Notes: generated by a model from the letters alone, not told the origin. Shown: positions 45,590 to 55,006, counted from the first letter of the stretch. The stretch is 64,000 nt of DNA from Arthrobacter sp. Soil763 (GCF_001428365.1 NZ_LMSH01000004.1:62001-126000), one strand, 5' to 3'. Program-made: numbers and translations.

Positions 45590-46204
45590 CTAGAGCTCGC
45601 CGATGCCCGACACCAGGTCCGCGCGGCCCTCCGCCAGCCGGTAGGCGAGCCCGATCACTGCGGTCTGGCCACTTGCGACGGCGTCGGAGATCACCCGGGA
45701 GCTGTCCACGAGGCGCTGCGAGGTCTGCTTGACGTTCTCGACGACCATGTCGTTGACGTCCGGCTGCTCGTTGCGCAGCGACGTCAGCACGGCGGGGGTG
45801 ATGCGCTCGACCAGGCTGCGGATGAAGCCTGCGGGCATCTGGCCGGTCTCCACCGCCTCCTTGGTGGCGATGACCGCGCCGCAGCTGTCGTGGCCCAGGA
45901 CGACGATCAGCGGCACGCCGAGGACGCCGATGCTGTACTCGAGCGAGCCGAGCACCGCGTCGTCGATCACCTGCCCGGCGGTGCGGACGACGAAGGCGTC
46001 CCCGAGGCCGAGGTCGAAGATGATCTCGGCGGCGAGGCGGGAATCGGCGCAGCCGAAGATGACGGCAAAGGGGTTCTGGGTCTCCACCAGCGAGGACCGC
46101 CGCGAGGCGTCCTGGTTGGGGTGGGAGGATTCACCGGCGACGAAGCGTTCGTTGCCTTCGCGCAGTCGGCGCCAGGCCAGGGCGGGAGTCAGCGTAGTAG
46201 TCAC
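45590..46204 (-). CDS. Beta-class carbonic anhydrase
   Basis: Zinc enzyme for CO2/bicarbonate exchange, 204 aa, cytosolic. The zinc ligands are in FGCADSRLAAEII (Cys, with the Asp-Arg dyad) and VLGHDSCGAVIA (His and Cys). VVRTAGQVIDDAVLGSLEY is the usual second strand. Full length. It lies 10 nt downstream of the DUF4245 gene on the same strand and may be co-transcribed. Confidence 0.95.
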   Translation of the reverse strand: MTTTLTPALAWRRLREGNERFVAGESSHPNQDASRRSSLVETQNPFAVIFGCADSRLAAEIIFDLGLGDAFVVRTAGQVIDDAVLGSLEYSIGVLGVPLIVVLGHDSCGAVIATKEAVETGQMPAGFIRSLVERITPAVLTSLRNEQPDVNDMVVENVKQTSQRLVDSSRVISDAVASGQTAVIGLAYRLAEGRADLVSGIGEL

Positions 46205-46214
46205 CCTGCTTACT

Positions 46215-46922
46215 TTACGGCGCCGTCGTGGCCTTCGGGGAACTTGTTGCCGCCGGATTACGTTCCAGCGACGCCACCACGGCCGCGGCCAGGACGGAGA
46301 ACTCCTCCAGGGAGGCGGGGCCGGTCAGGACCACCGTGGTTCCGCGGTAGTCCAGCACCATGGACTTCTCGCCCTTTCCGGTATCCCGGAGCTCCCACTC
46401 GCGTCCGCCCGCGGCCCGCGTGCCGGTTACCGGCGCGTTGCCGGTCTGCTGCAGCAGCCACGTGGGGTTCGCCTGCCGGGTCTGCACCAGGCCGATGAAG
46501 GAGTCCTTGGGTGTCAGGTAGCCGACCTCCCAGGTGGCCACCCCGCTGCTGGAACCGGACTCCCAGCGGGCGTAATTGGGCCGGAATGTGTCGCCCGTGT
46601 CCGGGGCGGCCGGTGTGAATCCCGCCACACCAGCTGCGTTCCGGGCGACGGCGGTGACGTTGACGTCGGGCCGGTAGCCGCCGGTGTCCGGCGTCGGGTT
46701 CATGAGGAGCACCGGCAGGAACGCCGCGATGCTGACCATCAGGGCGATGATCATGCCGATCACCGAGGCGTTGGCCCGCTTCGCCGCGGCGGCGCGGATG
46801 ACGGGCTTGACGGGCGGCTGGTCGGCTGGCTGCTGTGCCGCGGGACCCGCGCTGCCGGGCGGCGGTCCAGGGGTTCCGGGCGGGGTGTCCTGCAATTCGT
46901 TCACCCTTCTATAGTCGCCCAT
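46215..46922 (-). CDS. DUF4245 domain-containing membrane protein
   Basis: Actinobacterial protein of unknown function, 235 aa from the ATG at 46922. A TTG at 46895 has AGAAGGG at better spacing and may be the real start. A Pro-rich cytoplasmic tail is followed by one membrane helix (ASVIGMIIALMVSIAAFLPV), then an extracytoplasmic domain with WEVGYLTPKDSFIGLVQT, PTWLLQQTG and EEFSVLAAAVVASLE. Divergent from glpX, matching the mycobacterial glpX-Rv1100 pairing. Confidence 0.88.
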   Translation of the reverse strand: MGDYRRVNELQDTPPGTPGPPPGSAGPAAQQPADQPPVKPVIRAAAAKRANASVIGMIIALMVSIAAFLPVLLMNPTPDTGGYRPDVNVTAVARNAAGVAGFTPAAPDTGDTFRPNYARWESGSSSGVATWEVGYLTPKDSFIGLVQTRQANPTWLLQQTGNAPVTGTRAAGGREWELRDTGKGEKSMVLDYRGTTVVLTGPASLEEFSVLAAAVVASLERNPAATSSPKATTAP

Positions 46923-46982
46923 TCCGGGCCGATCTCACATTCGGCCGGGGACCGCCGGCGGGGGACAGTCCGGGTCACGGAA

Positions 46983-47022
46983 CGGTCATGCCATGACCGA
47001 TGGAGGCCGCCGCGACTATGAT
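46983..47022 (+). promoter_or_regulatory. glpX promoter with overlapping palindrome
   Basis: CGGTCATG-C-CATGACCG (46983-46999) is a perfect 17-bp palindrome. Its right arm overlaps a -35-like ATGACC (46993-46998), 18 nt before the -10 box TATGAT (47017-47022). Likely an operator for glpX; the cognate regulator is not identified. Confidence 0.5.
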
Positions 47023-47101
47023 CGGAAACAGACGAATCACCGCGGCCGCCGCAGACCGGGGGCCGCGGGTTCAATGATCGCCACTCGAAGAAGAGGTTCA
47101 C

Positions 47102-48139
47102 GTGTCACCAGCGTCCATGACCCAGAAGTACTCCACGCTTTCCCCGTCGCTCGCCGTCGGCATTGATGAGCCCGACCGCAACCTTGCCCTGGAACTGGTC
47201 CGCGTCACCGAGGCCGCGGCCATCGCCGGCGGCCACTGGGTCGGTTTCGGCGACAAGAACAAGGCCGACGGCGCCGCTGTCGACGCCATGCGCTCCTTCC
47301 TCCAGACCGTCCACTTCAACGGCGTCGTGGTCATCGGTGAAGGCGAGAAGGACGAAGCGCCCATGCTGTTCAACGGCGAGCGGGTGGGTGACGGCACCGG
47401 ACCCGAGGTCGACGTCGCCGTCGACCCGATCGACGGGACGCGGCTGACCGCCCTCGGCATCAACAACGCCCTCGCCGTGCTGGCCGTCGCCGAGCGCGGC
47501 TCCATGTTCGACCCCTCCGCGGTGTTCTACATGGAAAAGCTCGTCACCGGCCCGGAAGCCGCCGACATGGTGGACCTGCGCCTGCCGGTCAAGCAGAACC
47601 TGCACCTGATCGCCAAGGCCAAGGGCGTCAAGGTCAACCAGCTCAACGTGATGATCCTGGACCGCGACCGGCACCGCCCGCTGGTCGAGGAAATCCGGGA
47701 GGCCGGTGCCCGCACCAAGTTCATCATGGACGGCGACGTCGCCGGCGCCATCGCGGCGGCCCGTGCAGGGACCGGCGTCGACGCCCTGATGGGCATCGGC
47801 GGGACCCCGGAAGGCATCGTCGCGGCCTGCGCGATCAAGTCCCTGGGCGGCGTCATCCAGGGCCGCCTCTGGCCCACGAGCGATGAGGAAAAGCAGAAGG
47901 CGATCGACGCCGGCCACGACTTGGACCGGGTGCTCTCCACCAACGACCTGGTCTCCAGCGACAACTGCTACTTCGCCGCCACCGGCATCACCGACGGCGA
48001 CCTGCTCAGGGGTGTGCGCTACTCCAAGGACAAGGTCCTGACCCAGTCGATCGTGATGCGCTCGAAGTCCGGCACCATCCGCTTCGTCGACGGCGAGCAC
48101 CAGGCCAGCAAGTGGGAAGGCTACGCCCGCCCGAGCTAG
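47102..48139 (+). CDS. glpX: Class II fructose-1,6-bisphosphatase
   Basis: Gluconeogenic phosphatase, 345 aa. The GTG start is preceded by AAGAGGTTC. Metal and substrate motifs are GEGEKDEAPML, VDPIDGTRLTALG and MGIGGTPEGIVAACAIK. In Actinobacteria GlpX is the main FBPase (family knowledge). It shares its neighbourhood with fumC. Its 3' end runs into the palindrome at 48151, which may terminate it. Confidence 0.95.
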   Translation: MSPASMTQKYSTLSPSLAVGIDEPDRNLALELVRVTEAAAIAGGHWVGFGDKNKADGAAVDAMRSFLQTVHFNGVVVIGEGEKDEAPMLFNGERVGDGTGPEVDVAVDPIDGTRLTALGINNALAVLAVAERGSMFDPSAVFYMEKLVTGPEAADMVDLRLPVKQNLHLIAKAKGVKVNQLNVMILDRDRHRPLVEEIREAGARTKFIMDGDVAGAIAAARAGTGVDALMGIGGTPEGIVAACAIKSLGGVIQGRLWPTSDEEKQKAIDAGHDLDRVLSTNDLVSSDNCYFAATGITDGDLLRGVRYSKDKVLTQSIVMRSKSGTIRFVDGEHQASKWEGYARPS

Positions 48140-48142
48140 CCC

Positions 48143-49141
48143 TCACACCGCGCGAACGTACACTTGAGGCCCCGAATCCGCATGGTTCGGGGCCTCAAGT
48201 GTCCGTTCGCGGGGCCCGGGACGGCCTGAGGCAGCCCGAACTTTCTCGACGACAAAAGGCCTGTCGCCGTCGAGGTCCTCCTTGAAGACCCGGATTTCCT
48301 TCCACCCCAGCGCTTCGGTGACCGCCCGACGCCGTTCATCCGCCGTCTGCTGGCTCGGGTCGGCATGATGTGCGCCGTCGTATTGCAGCGCGACGCGCCG
48401 GTCCGGGTAGGCGGCGTCGGGCCAGACGAGGGCGCGGCCCCAGGTGTCGCGGAGGATGCGGTTGAGCTCCGGCTCGCCCAACCCGGCGCGGCAGAGGATC
48501 AGCCGCATTTTTGTTTCCTGCGGCGAGTCCGCGCCAACCCGGATGTCCGGCAGCGCGGCCCGGGCGGTGCGAACCCCGCGCATGCCCGGATGCGCGGCCA
48601 CGATCCGCTGAAGGTCACCCAGGGTGGCCAGGGGTTTGCGGGGAACCGGGAATTCCGGTCCGTGCGCGACCACGATCGAGTCACCGGCGGCCACGAGCTC
48701 GTCCATGGACAGCAGGGCGGCGAGGTCCAGCCAGGTCCGTGCCGGGGAAGTCACCCGCAGCCCTCCCACATCGACCACTTCGCCCGGAAGGAACGTGAGC
48801 CGGTGGCCGACGACGTTCCGCCGCCGGGGCTTGCTGCCGTCACGACGCCGGGCCACGTGAACCCGCCAGTCCTCCTGGAGCCACCCCGGCAGGCCCACAT
48901 TCCAGAAGGCTCCGCCGGAGTGGTGGGTGATGACCGAAGCTTCGTCGAGGTCTGAATAGGCGTGCAGGCTGGCGGCCGGGCCGCCGTCCCCGGCCGCCAG
49001 CGTCGCGGGGACCCTGATCCCGCGGGAGGGCACGTAGATATCGGGCCGTCGAAGCCGTTTGCGGGATACGCCGGCCAGATCAGCAGCCTGGGCGGTGAAG
49101 GATCCTGTGAGCAGCTCCGGCGGCAGCGGACGTCTGGACAT
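48143..49141 (-). CDS. DUF559/Vsr-like endonuclease-fold protein
   Basis: 332 aa, function unproven. The N-terminal half resembles the AbiEi-like helix-turn-helix/antitoxin-type proteins common in Actinobacteria (SVITHHSGGAFWN, RLTFLPGEVVDVGGLRVTSP). The C-terminal ~90 residues resemble the Vsr-like DUF559 fold: PDAAYPDRRVALQYDGAHH with a candidate catalytic Asp, then ALGWKEIRVFKEDL. The last ~20 codons and the stop are formed by the palindromic repeat at 48151-48211. Related palindromes lie on both sides. It breaks the core synteny of the region and may be accessory. Nuclease activity is not shown. Confidence 0.75.
   Translation of the reverse strand: MSRRPLPPELLTGSFTAQAADLAGVSRKRLRRPDIYVPSRGIRVPATLAAGDGGPAASLHAYSDLDEASVITHHSGGAFWNVGLPGWLQEDWRVHVARRRDGSKPRRRNVVGHRLTFLPGEVVDVGGLRVTSPARTWLDLAALLSMDELVAAGDSIVVAHGPEFPVPRKPLATLGDLQRIVAAHPGMRGVRTARAALPDIRVGADSPQETKMRLILCRAGLGEPELNRILRDTWGRALVWPDAAYPDRRVALQYDGAHHADPSQQTADERRRAVTEALGWKEIRVFKEDLDGDRPFVVEKVRAASGRPGPRERTLEAPNHADSGPQVYVRAV
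48151..48211. repeat. Long palindrome, left of the DUF559-like gene
   Basis: The arms 48151-48176 and 48186-48211 are 26 bp each with a single mismatch, around a 9-nt loop. The outer part is CGCGAACGTACACTT. It overlaps the 3' end of the DUF559-like gene and lies 12 bp after glpX, so it could also terminate both. Confidence 0.85.
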
Positions 49142-49204
49142 GCTTCAGTCTGCTCCGGCGCGGGGTCACCAAAGCGGTTATCCACAGGTCCGGCCCGTTC
49201 AGCC

Positions 49205-49299
49205 GCGCGAACGTACACTTGGCGCCCTAAATCCACTCCACGCGAGGGCGCGAAGTGTACGTTCGCGCTCTGTGGAGGGCGCGAAGTGTACGTTCGCGC
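49205..49299. repeat. Palindromic repeat cluster, right of the DUF559-like gene
   Basis: The left arm at 49205-49228 (outer part GCGCGAACGTACACTT) pairs with an arm at 49245-49268 (one mismatch in 24 bp). The latter arm is repeated exactly at 49276-49299, 31 bp further on. The outer 15 bases are identical to those of the palindrome at 48151. The last base forms part of the stop codon of the next gene. Confidence 0.85.
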
Positions 49300-50258
49300 T
49301 ATTTGCGGAGCTTGGAGCGCAGGGCTTTCAGCAGTTGGACGGCCTTGCGGGCGGACTGGTAGGCGCCGTAGCGGAGCTTCTTGACCGGAAGGTCCCACGT
49401 GCCCGGGTAGGCCACCTCGCGGCCGCCGAAGGATTTCTTGAACGCCGTGAAGCCGGCCCATTTGTGGTCCGGCTGGTCCGCCGGGGCCACGCCCCAGAGG
49501 TCGACGTGCGCCAGGCCCTTTTCTTTGGCGTCGGCCATCAGGGTCACCAGCAGCGGGATGCCGGCGCTGAGCTTGCGGTGCGTGTCGTCGAGGGCGGCGT
49601 GGGCGTAGGTGCGGGTGTCCGCGGAGTCGTATGCCAGGGCCGCGGCGATCGGCGTGCCCTCCAGTTCGGCGATAAACAGGGTCGCCGCGCCGGCCGGCAT
49701 CAGCGACTTCGCCACCTGGGCCAGGTACTCGTCGCTCTGGGGCTTGAAGCCGTTGCGTGCCGCGGTCTGGTGCAGGAACTCCAGCAGCACCGGGATCTCG
49801 GCGGGGTCCTGGCTGGACCGGAAGCTCACGCCCTTCTTGTGGATGTTGCGGTACAGGTTCCGGTTGACCGGCTTCATGTCCGCCAGCACATCCTTGAAGT
49901 CCCGGTCCAGGTCCACGATCCAGCTCAGTTCCGGCTGCAGGTTCGCCGGCGCGGGCCGCAGGCCGCGGCTGCCGAGTACGGTGCCGGCCTCGGCGGCGGT
50001 AAATCCGGCGCTGACCGGCTCCAGCCGGATAAACACCGCCCCGCAGGACCGGGCCAACGACGTCAGGGACGCCAGTGCGGCGTCGAAGGCGGCAACCGAC
50101 TCGGCGAGCGGGCCGTACGGGACGTACAGCAGCTTGCCGGCCGGGTTGCTCTCCTCAACGGCCAGGTAGCGCCAGCCCTCGCCGGCCTGCTCGTGCACGG
50201 TGCGGCCGAGGGCGCGCTGGACGTCGGCCCAGTGCGGGCCCTGCAGGAAATGATCCAC
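49299..50258 (-). CDS. FemX/FemAB-type peptidoglycan bridge aminoacyltransferase
   Basis: Non-ribosomal peptidyltransferase adding an amino acid from aminoacyl-tRNA to the peptidoglycan stem peptide, 319 aa. It has the paired GNAT folds of the FemAB family: LLYVPYGPL and ELSWIVDLDRDFKDVLADMK in the first half, then KPVNRNLYRNIHKKGV, AALAYDSADTRTYAHAALD and the end FKKSFGGREVAYPGTWD. The Lys/Arg-rich C-terminus may contact the membrane. GTG start 3 nt after manA, so co-transcribed with envelope genes. Confidence 0.88.
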   Translation of the reverse strand: MDHFLQGPHWADVQRALGRTVHEQAGEGWRYLAVEESNPAGKLLYVPYGPLAESVAAFDAALASLTSLARSCGAVFIRLEPVSAGFTAAEAGTVLGSRGLRPAPANLQPELSWIVDLDRDFKDVLADMKPVNRNLYRNIHKKGVSFRSSQDPAEIPVLLEFLHQTAARNGFKPQSDEYLAQVAKSLMPAGAATLFIAELEGTPIAAALAYDSADTRTYAHAALDDTHRKLSAGIPLLVTLMADAKEKGLAHVDLWGVAPADQPDHKWAGFTAFKKSFGGREVAYPGTWDLPVKKLRYGAYQSARKAVQLLKALRSKLRK

Positions 50259-50261
50259 GGT

Positions 50262-51512
50262 TCAGCCTTTCAATCCGGTGGTGACGGCAAACGCCACGGC
50301 GGGCCCGGCCGCGTCGGCGACGGGGTGGACGTTGACGGGGGCCTCGGCCGCCGGCAGGAAGGCAGAGGCCCCGCGCTGCAGCTGCAGGTCGCCCTTGGGA
50401 GAGTCCAGCAGCACCGCGCCGGAGACGACGATGATGACGGCGGCGCCGGACTGGGCCAGCGGCACGGGATCGCCGCCGGGCAGCAGTTCCACGCGCTGGA
50501 GCTGGAATTCCTTGAACGGCGGCCGGTAGAGCTCCTGGCCCAGCAGGGTGGTCTCGGCTTCGAGCGACGGCACGCCGACGGCCTCGAACGCGATCGTCTT
50601 CAGCAGTTCCGGCACGTCGACGAATTTCGGGGTCAGGCCGCCGCGGAGCACGTTGTCCGAGGAGGCCATCACCTCGATACCCAGGCCGTGCAGGTAGGCG
50701 TGCACGTTACCGGCCGGCAGGTACACGGCCTCGCCGGGCGCCAGCGAGATCCGGTTCAGTAGCAGCGAAATCAGCACGCCGGGGTCCCCGGGGTACTCCC
50801 GGCCCAGCTCGACGACGGTGGCCAGGGCCGCCGCCGGCTCTCCGGAGCCCGGTTCCCCGGAGGCCAGCGCCGCGACGACGGCGTCCGTGGCGGCGGCCAC
50901 CTCGGGGCCGCCGGCGATCAGCCGCTCGAAGGCGGCGCGCAGGGCCGCGGGCTCCCCGGGCGTGGCGAGGTCCGCCGCCAGCTGCCGGAGCAACTCCGGG
51001 ACCTCGAGTCCGGCCAGCTCCAGGACCCCCACCAGATGCCCGACCACGGCGAGGGATTCTGCCGCCGGCCGGAAACCGCAGAGCGCCTCGAAGGGCGTCA
51101 GGGCGAAGATCATTTCGGGCTTGTGGTTGTCGTCCTTGTAGTTCCGCTCCGCGGCGGCCCGGTCGACGCCGGCAGCCTCCTCCCGGGCGAAGCCGGCCCG
51201 GGCCTGCTCCAGCGTCGGGTGGACCTGCAGCGAGAGCGGGTGCTCGGCGGCCAGGACCTTGAGCAGGAAGGGCAGCCGCGGACCGAATTCGGCCACGCTG
51301 TCGCCGCCGAGGTGGTGGGCCGGGTCCCCGGCGATCAGCTCGTCCAGCGCCAGCTGTCCGCCGTCGTCGTGGGCGAGCGAGGGGGAGTCCGGGTGGGCGC
51401 CGATCCACAGCTCCGCCTCCGGGCCGCCGGACGCCGGACGGCCGAGCAGCCCGGCGATCGCGGTGGACGAGCCCCAGGCGTAAGGCCGGAGGACGTTCTC
51501 AAGTTCGTACAC
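50262..51512 (-). CDS. manA: Mannose-6-phosphate isomerase, class I
   Basis: Zinc cupin enzyme interconverting fructose-6-P and mannose-6-P, 416 aa; it supplies GDP-mannose for glycans. Landmarks are RPYAWGSSTAI, ELWIGAHPDSPS, LSLQVHPTLEQA with zinc-ligand residues, DNHKPEMIFALTPFEALCG and the catalytic-type YLPAGNVHAYLHGLGIEVMA. GTG start. Lies in the purK-purE-LCP-manA-femX strand-run, close to whiB, as in mycobacteria (Rv3255c). Confidence 0.95.
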   Translation of the reverse strand: MYELENVLRPYAWGSSTAIAGLLGRPASGGPEAELWIGAHPDSPSLAHDDGGQLALDELIAGDPAHHLGGDSVAEFGPRLPFLLKVLAAEHPLSLQVHPTLEQARAGFAREEAAGVDRAAAERNYKDDNHKPEMIFALTPFEALCGFRPAAESLAVVGHLVGVLELAGLEVPELLRQLAADLATPGEPAALRAAFERLIAGGPEVAAATDAVVAALASGEPGSGEPAAALATVVELGREYPGDPGVLISLLLNRISLAPGEAVYLPAGNVHAYLHGLGIEVMASSDNVLRGGLTPKFVDVPELLKTIAFEAVGVPSLEAETTLLGQELYRPPFKEFQLQRVELLPGGDPVPLAQSGAAVIIVVSGAVLLDSPKGDLQLQRGASAFLPAAEAPVNVHPVADAAGPAVAFAVTTGLKG

Positions 51513-51574
51513 GGAATACCTATCTGCTCAGGGGAAAACGGCGGTGGGCCGGCCGGCGGGACGGGGTTCCGGCG

Positions 51575-53206
51575 CTACAGCGGGGCGCACTGGCCGTTGG
51601 TGGCCACGAGGTTGCGGATGGACTGTTCGTCACCGTTGCGCTTGAAGTCGTTGAGCATCTTTTCCGTGATCGGTTCGCCCTCGGGCGTGGTGGTCACGGG
51701 TGTGAAGTCCGCCGACGGCGACGGCGCGGGCTGCGTTGCGGGCAGCGCGCCGGGCGCACCTGCCGCGGACAGCGGCCCAGGCGCAGCGGCCGTCCCGCGG
51801 AGCGGGTCGCCGGCGGCACCCGCCGTGGGGGCGGGGGCCAGCAGCTTGTCCACGGCCTGGTGGATCTTCGCGAAGTCCGGCACGGTCGAGAAGGACGCGT
51901 CGAAATCCGGCGGCCCGATCGTGAGCCGGCTGACCGGCTGGGACTTGGACTTCATCGCAAGGTCCACGAAGCTGCCGAGCTGGCTGGAGGAGACGTTGGA
52001 GTCCACCACCTTGGTGCCGGCCTTGACGATGTCTTCGAACTTCGAGAGCAGCGTCGCCGGGTCCAGCTGCTTGAGCATGGCCTGCTGGACGCACTGCTGG
52101 CGGGCGATCCGGGCGTAGTCGTCGACGAATTCCCGCGAGCGGCCGTACCAGAGCGCGTGGTAGCCGTCGAGCTTGTTCTCGCCGGCCGGAATCCAGCCCA
52201 GCGGCATGCCGTGGATGCCGTTGGCCTCATCCACCGTTTCGCCGCTGATCGGGACCCAGCCGCCGGCCTTGATCCGGATGCCGCCCATCGCGTCGATGAG
52301 CTTCGCGAAGCCGTCCATGTCCACCAGCACGTAGGCCTGGACCTTGATGCCGAGGGTGCCGGAGACCGCCTCCAGCGTCGCCTGCGCCCCGGGGTCCTCG
52401 ACGCCGGGGTAGAGGTCCTGGTACTTGTTCGTGACCTCGGTGTTGATGGCGTTGATGAGGCATTCGTTGCCGCAGTCGTAGCCGTCCGGGTAGATCTTCC
52501 GCATCGGGGATCCCTCGCTGAACTGGGCGTTCTGGAGGTTGCGGGGGATGGAGATGATGGCGGACTTGCCGGTCTTGGCGTCGACGCTGATCACCGAGAG
52601 GCTGTCCGGACGGCGTCCGGTGCGGTCCGAGCCGGCGTCGCCGCCCATCATCAGGAAGTTGTACCGGCCTTCGGAGGGCTCCATGGCCGGGCCGTTGGAG
52701 AAAATGGTGCCGATCGCTGCCCGGCCGACGTTCAGCAGGTAGGCCGCGTAGCCCAGGCTGCCGCTGCTGAGCAGCATGGCCAGGACCAGGGCGGCGACGA
52801 CGGCGGCGCGCACCCGGGGGGCCAGCAGCACCGGGCGGATCAGCCGCAGGGTGTTCAGGAACAGCGCCGCCCAGCCGAGCGCGAGCACCGCCAGCACGAT
52901 CACGAGCAGCAAAGCGGTGACGGGGTTGGCGACCAGGTTGATCAGCGTCGGGCGGGAGACCAGGAGCAGGACCAGGGCTGCAGCCCCGAGCAGCCAGGCG
53001 GTGAGGGTGATGCGGAGCGCGAAGCGGCCCAGCCGCCGGTTGCCTGCAACGACCTGGGCGCTGCCGGGGACCAGCAGGGTCAGGGCGATCAGCAGGAACG
53101 CGCGGCGGGCGAGGGTGCCCGGTCCGGCGCCGGCGGGGTGGCGGACCGGGTCCGTCAGGGAACCTTGCCGCGGCGTGTCCCGGGCAGTGGCAAGACTTTT
53201 GCTCAT
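51575..53206 (-). CDS. LytR-CpsA-Psr (LCP) family protein
   Basis: Membrane-bound phosphotransferase attaching glycopolymers to peptidoglycan, 543 aa. The N-terminal ~160 residues carry about four hydrophobic segments, more than the single helix of the simplest LCPs. The extracytoplasmic LCP domain begins NFLMMGGDAGSDRTGRRPDS, then SIPRNLQ and the catalytic-site region LDGYHALWYGRSREFVDDYARI. A Pro/Ala-rich stretch follows, then a short conserved tail. The start is ATG, 10 nt after purE. Confidence 0.92.
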   Translation of the reverse strand: MSKSLATARDTPRQGSLTDPVRHPAGAGPGTLARRAFLLIALTLLVPGSAQVVAGNRRLGRFALRITLTAWLLGAAALVLLLVSRPTLINLVANPVTALLLVIVLAVLALGWAALFLNTLRLIRPVLLAPRVRAAVVAALVLAMLLSSGSLGYAAYLLNVGRAAIGTIFSNGPAMEPSEGRYNFLMMGGDAGSDRTGRRPDSLSVISVDAKTGKSAIISIPRNLQNAQFSEGSPMRKIYPDGYDCGNECLINAINTEVTNKYQDLYPGVEDPGAQATLEAVSGTLGIKVQAYVLVDMDGFAKLIDAMGGIRIKAGGWVPISGETVDEANGIHGMPLGWIPAGENKLDGYHALWYGRSREFVDDYARIARQQCVQQAMLKQLDPATLLSKFEDIVKAGTKVVDSNVSSSQLGSFVDLAMKSKSQPVSRLTIGPPDFDASFSTVPDFAKIHQAVDKLLAPAPTAGAAGDPLRGTAAAPGPLSAAGAPGALPATQPAPSPSADFTPVTTTPEGEPITEKMLNDFKRNGDEQSIRNLVATNGQCAPL

Positions 53207-53216
53207 GAGGGCTTCC

Positions 53217-53816
53217 CTACCGGCCGCTCCGCGGCGCGCTGTTGTCCTCGGAGAAGACGTCGGCCACCTTGCTGCGCAGGCTGGCCCCCTTGCGGGTGGC
53301 GGTCTCGTTGAGCTCCCGGGCGAAATCCAACAGGTCGGACTGCAGCTGCCGGGCGAGCGCGTCCGTGCCCGAGGCCAGCATCCGGACCGCCAGCAGGCCG
53401 GCGTTGCGGGCGCCGCCGATCGAGACCGTGGCGACCGGCACGCCGGCGGGCATCTGGACGATCGAGAGCAGGGAATCCATCCCGTCCAGGGTCTTCAGCG
53501 GCACGGGCACGCCGATCACCGGCAGGGGAGTGACGGAGGCGAGCATGCCGGGCAGGTGCGCGGCGCCGCCGGCGCCGGCGATGATCACGCGCAACCCGCG
53601 TTCGTGCGCGGTCTGCCCGTAGCGGATCATCTCGGCGGGCATCCGGTGGGCGGAGACGACGTCGGCCTCGAAGGGGATGCCGAACTCGGAAAGTGCCTCG
53701 GCGGCGGCTTCCATGACGGGCCAGTCGGAGTCCGATCCCATGACCAGCCCGACGATCGGGGCCTCGCGGCCGGAGGGGGCCGCCGCTGCGGCGTCGGGGG
53801 CTTCGGTGCGGTTCAC
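53217..53816 (-). CDS. purE: N5-carboxyaminoimidazole ribonucleotide mutase
   Basis: De novo purine synthesis, converting N5-CAIR to CAIR, 199 aa (about 25 extra Ala-rich residues at the start). Visible motifs are [27 protein letters not shown] with the catalytic His, [14 protein letters not shown] and [19 protein letters not shown]. The GTG start overlaps the purK stop (GTGA). Confidence 0.95.
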   Translation of the reverse strand: MNRTEAPDAAAAAPSGREAPIVGLVMGSDSDWPVMEAAAEALSEFGIPFEADVVSAHRMPAEMIRYGQTAHERGLRVIIAGAGGAAHLPGMLASVTPLPVIGVPVPLKTLDGMDSLLSIVQMPAGVPVATVSIGGARNAGLLAVRMLASGTDALARQLQSDLLDFARELNETATRKGASLRSKVADVFSEDNSAPRSGR

Positions 53817-55006
53817 GCGTTCTCCTCGGAGGTTCCGGCGGTACCGGCCTGCGGCCGCCCGTCCCGGATGATGTTGGCGACGGCGCCTGCCCGCTGGCGG
53901 ACGGCGTCGACGTCGGCGGTGGAGCTGCCGACCAGGTTGACGTGGCCGATCTTGCGGCCCGGCCGGACGGCCTTGCCGTAGCAGTGGACCTTGGCCGCGG
54001 GTTCGGCGGCGAGGGCGGCGGGGTAGGCGGAATACAGGTTCTGGTTCGCGCCGCCCAGGAAGTTCTTCATGACCACGACCGGTCCCAGCAGGTCGGTGGC
54101 GCCTAGCGGCAGGTTCAGGATGGCGCGCAGGTGCTGCTCGAACTGGCTGGTGACTGACCCGTCCTGGGTCCAGTGGCCGGTGTTGTGCGGCCGCATGGCG
54201 AGTTCGTTGATCAGGAAGCCGGCGCCGGTGCCGGGGGTTTCGAACATCTCCACCGCCATGACCCCGGTCACGCCGAGCTCGTTGGCGATCCGGATGGCGG
54301 CGTCCTCGGCCGCGGCGGCCACCTCCACCGGAATGTCCAGGGCGGGGGCAATGACTTCGTCGCAGACGCCGTCGACCTGGATGGTGTGCACCACCGGCCA
54401 GGCACGGGTTTCACCGTCCGGGGTGCGGGCCACCATGGCGGAGAGCTCCCGGCTGAAGTCCACCTTGGCCTCGGCCAGCAGGGGGGACATGGCCTCGAAC
54501 CAGTCCGCGGCGGCGGCCGCCTCGTCGGCGGAGCCGACGATCCGCACGCCCTTGCCGTCGTAGCCGCCGCGGGGGGTCTTCAGCACGACCGGCCAGCCGG
54601 TGTCGTCCCCGAACGCGACCAGGTCCGCAAGGCTGTGCACGGCGGCCCAGCGCGGGTTCGGCAGCTCCAGCCGGTCGACGGCGGCGCGCATCACCAGCTT
54701 GTCCTGGGCGTTGACGAGCGCGTCGGGGCCCGGGTGGACGTTGACGCCGGCGTCGATCAGCGCCCGCAGATGCCCGGTGGGCACATGCTCGTGGTCGAAG
54801 GTCAGCACGTCGAGGCCCCGGGAGAACTCCAGCAGGTGGTCGAGGTCGGTGTAGTCGCCGACCGGGGCGTTCGCGACGGCGGCGACCGCCGAAACGTCCG
54901 GGCCCTCGGCGAGGACGCGCAGTTCGAAGCCGAGGGCGGTCGCGGCAGGGGCCATCATGCGGGCGAGTTGGCCGCCGCCAACCACGCCGATTACAGGAAA
55001 AGTCAC
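53813..55006 (-). CDS. purK: 5-(Carboxyamino)imidazole ribonucleotide synthase
   Basis: ATP-grasp enzyme making N5-CAIR from AIR, bicarbonate and ATP, 397 aa. The GTG at 55006 is chosen because the dinucleotide-like [12 protein letters not shown] starts a few residues later, as in relatives; the frame is open further upstream to 55087. Other landmarks are [24 protein letters not shown] and [14 protein letters not shown]. Partner of PurE, coupled by overlap, at the head of the minus-strand envelope run. Confidence 0.93.
   Translation of the reverse strand: MTFPVIGVVGGGQLARMMAPAATALGFELRVLAEGPDVSAVAAVANAPVGDYTDLDHLLEFSRGLDVLTFDHEHVPTGHLRALIDAGVNVHPGPDALVNAQDKLVMRAAVDRLELPNPRWAAVHSLADLVAFGDDTGWPVVLKTPRGGYDGKGVRIVGSADEAAAAADWFEAMSPLLAEAKVDFSRELSAMVARTPDGETRAWPVVHTIQVDGVCDEVIAPALDIPVEVAAAAEDAAIRIANELGVTGVMAVEMFETPGTGAGFLINELAMRPHNTGHWTQDGSVTSQFEQHLRAILNLPLGATDLLGPVVVMKNFLGGANQNLYSAYPAALAAEPAAKVHCYGKAVRPGRKIGHVNLVGSSTADVDAVRQRAGAVANIIRDGRPQAGTAGTSEENA

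Noticed and set aside
48143..49141. Complete restriction-modification or toxin-antitoxin pair
   Set aside because: No methyltransferase or second small gene accompanies the DUF559-like gene.
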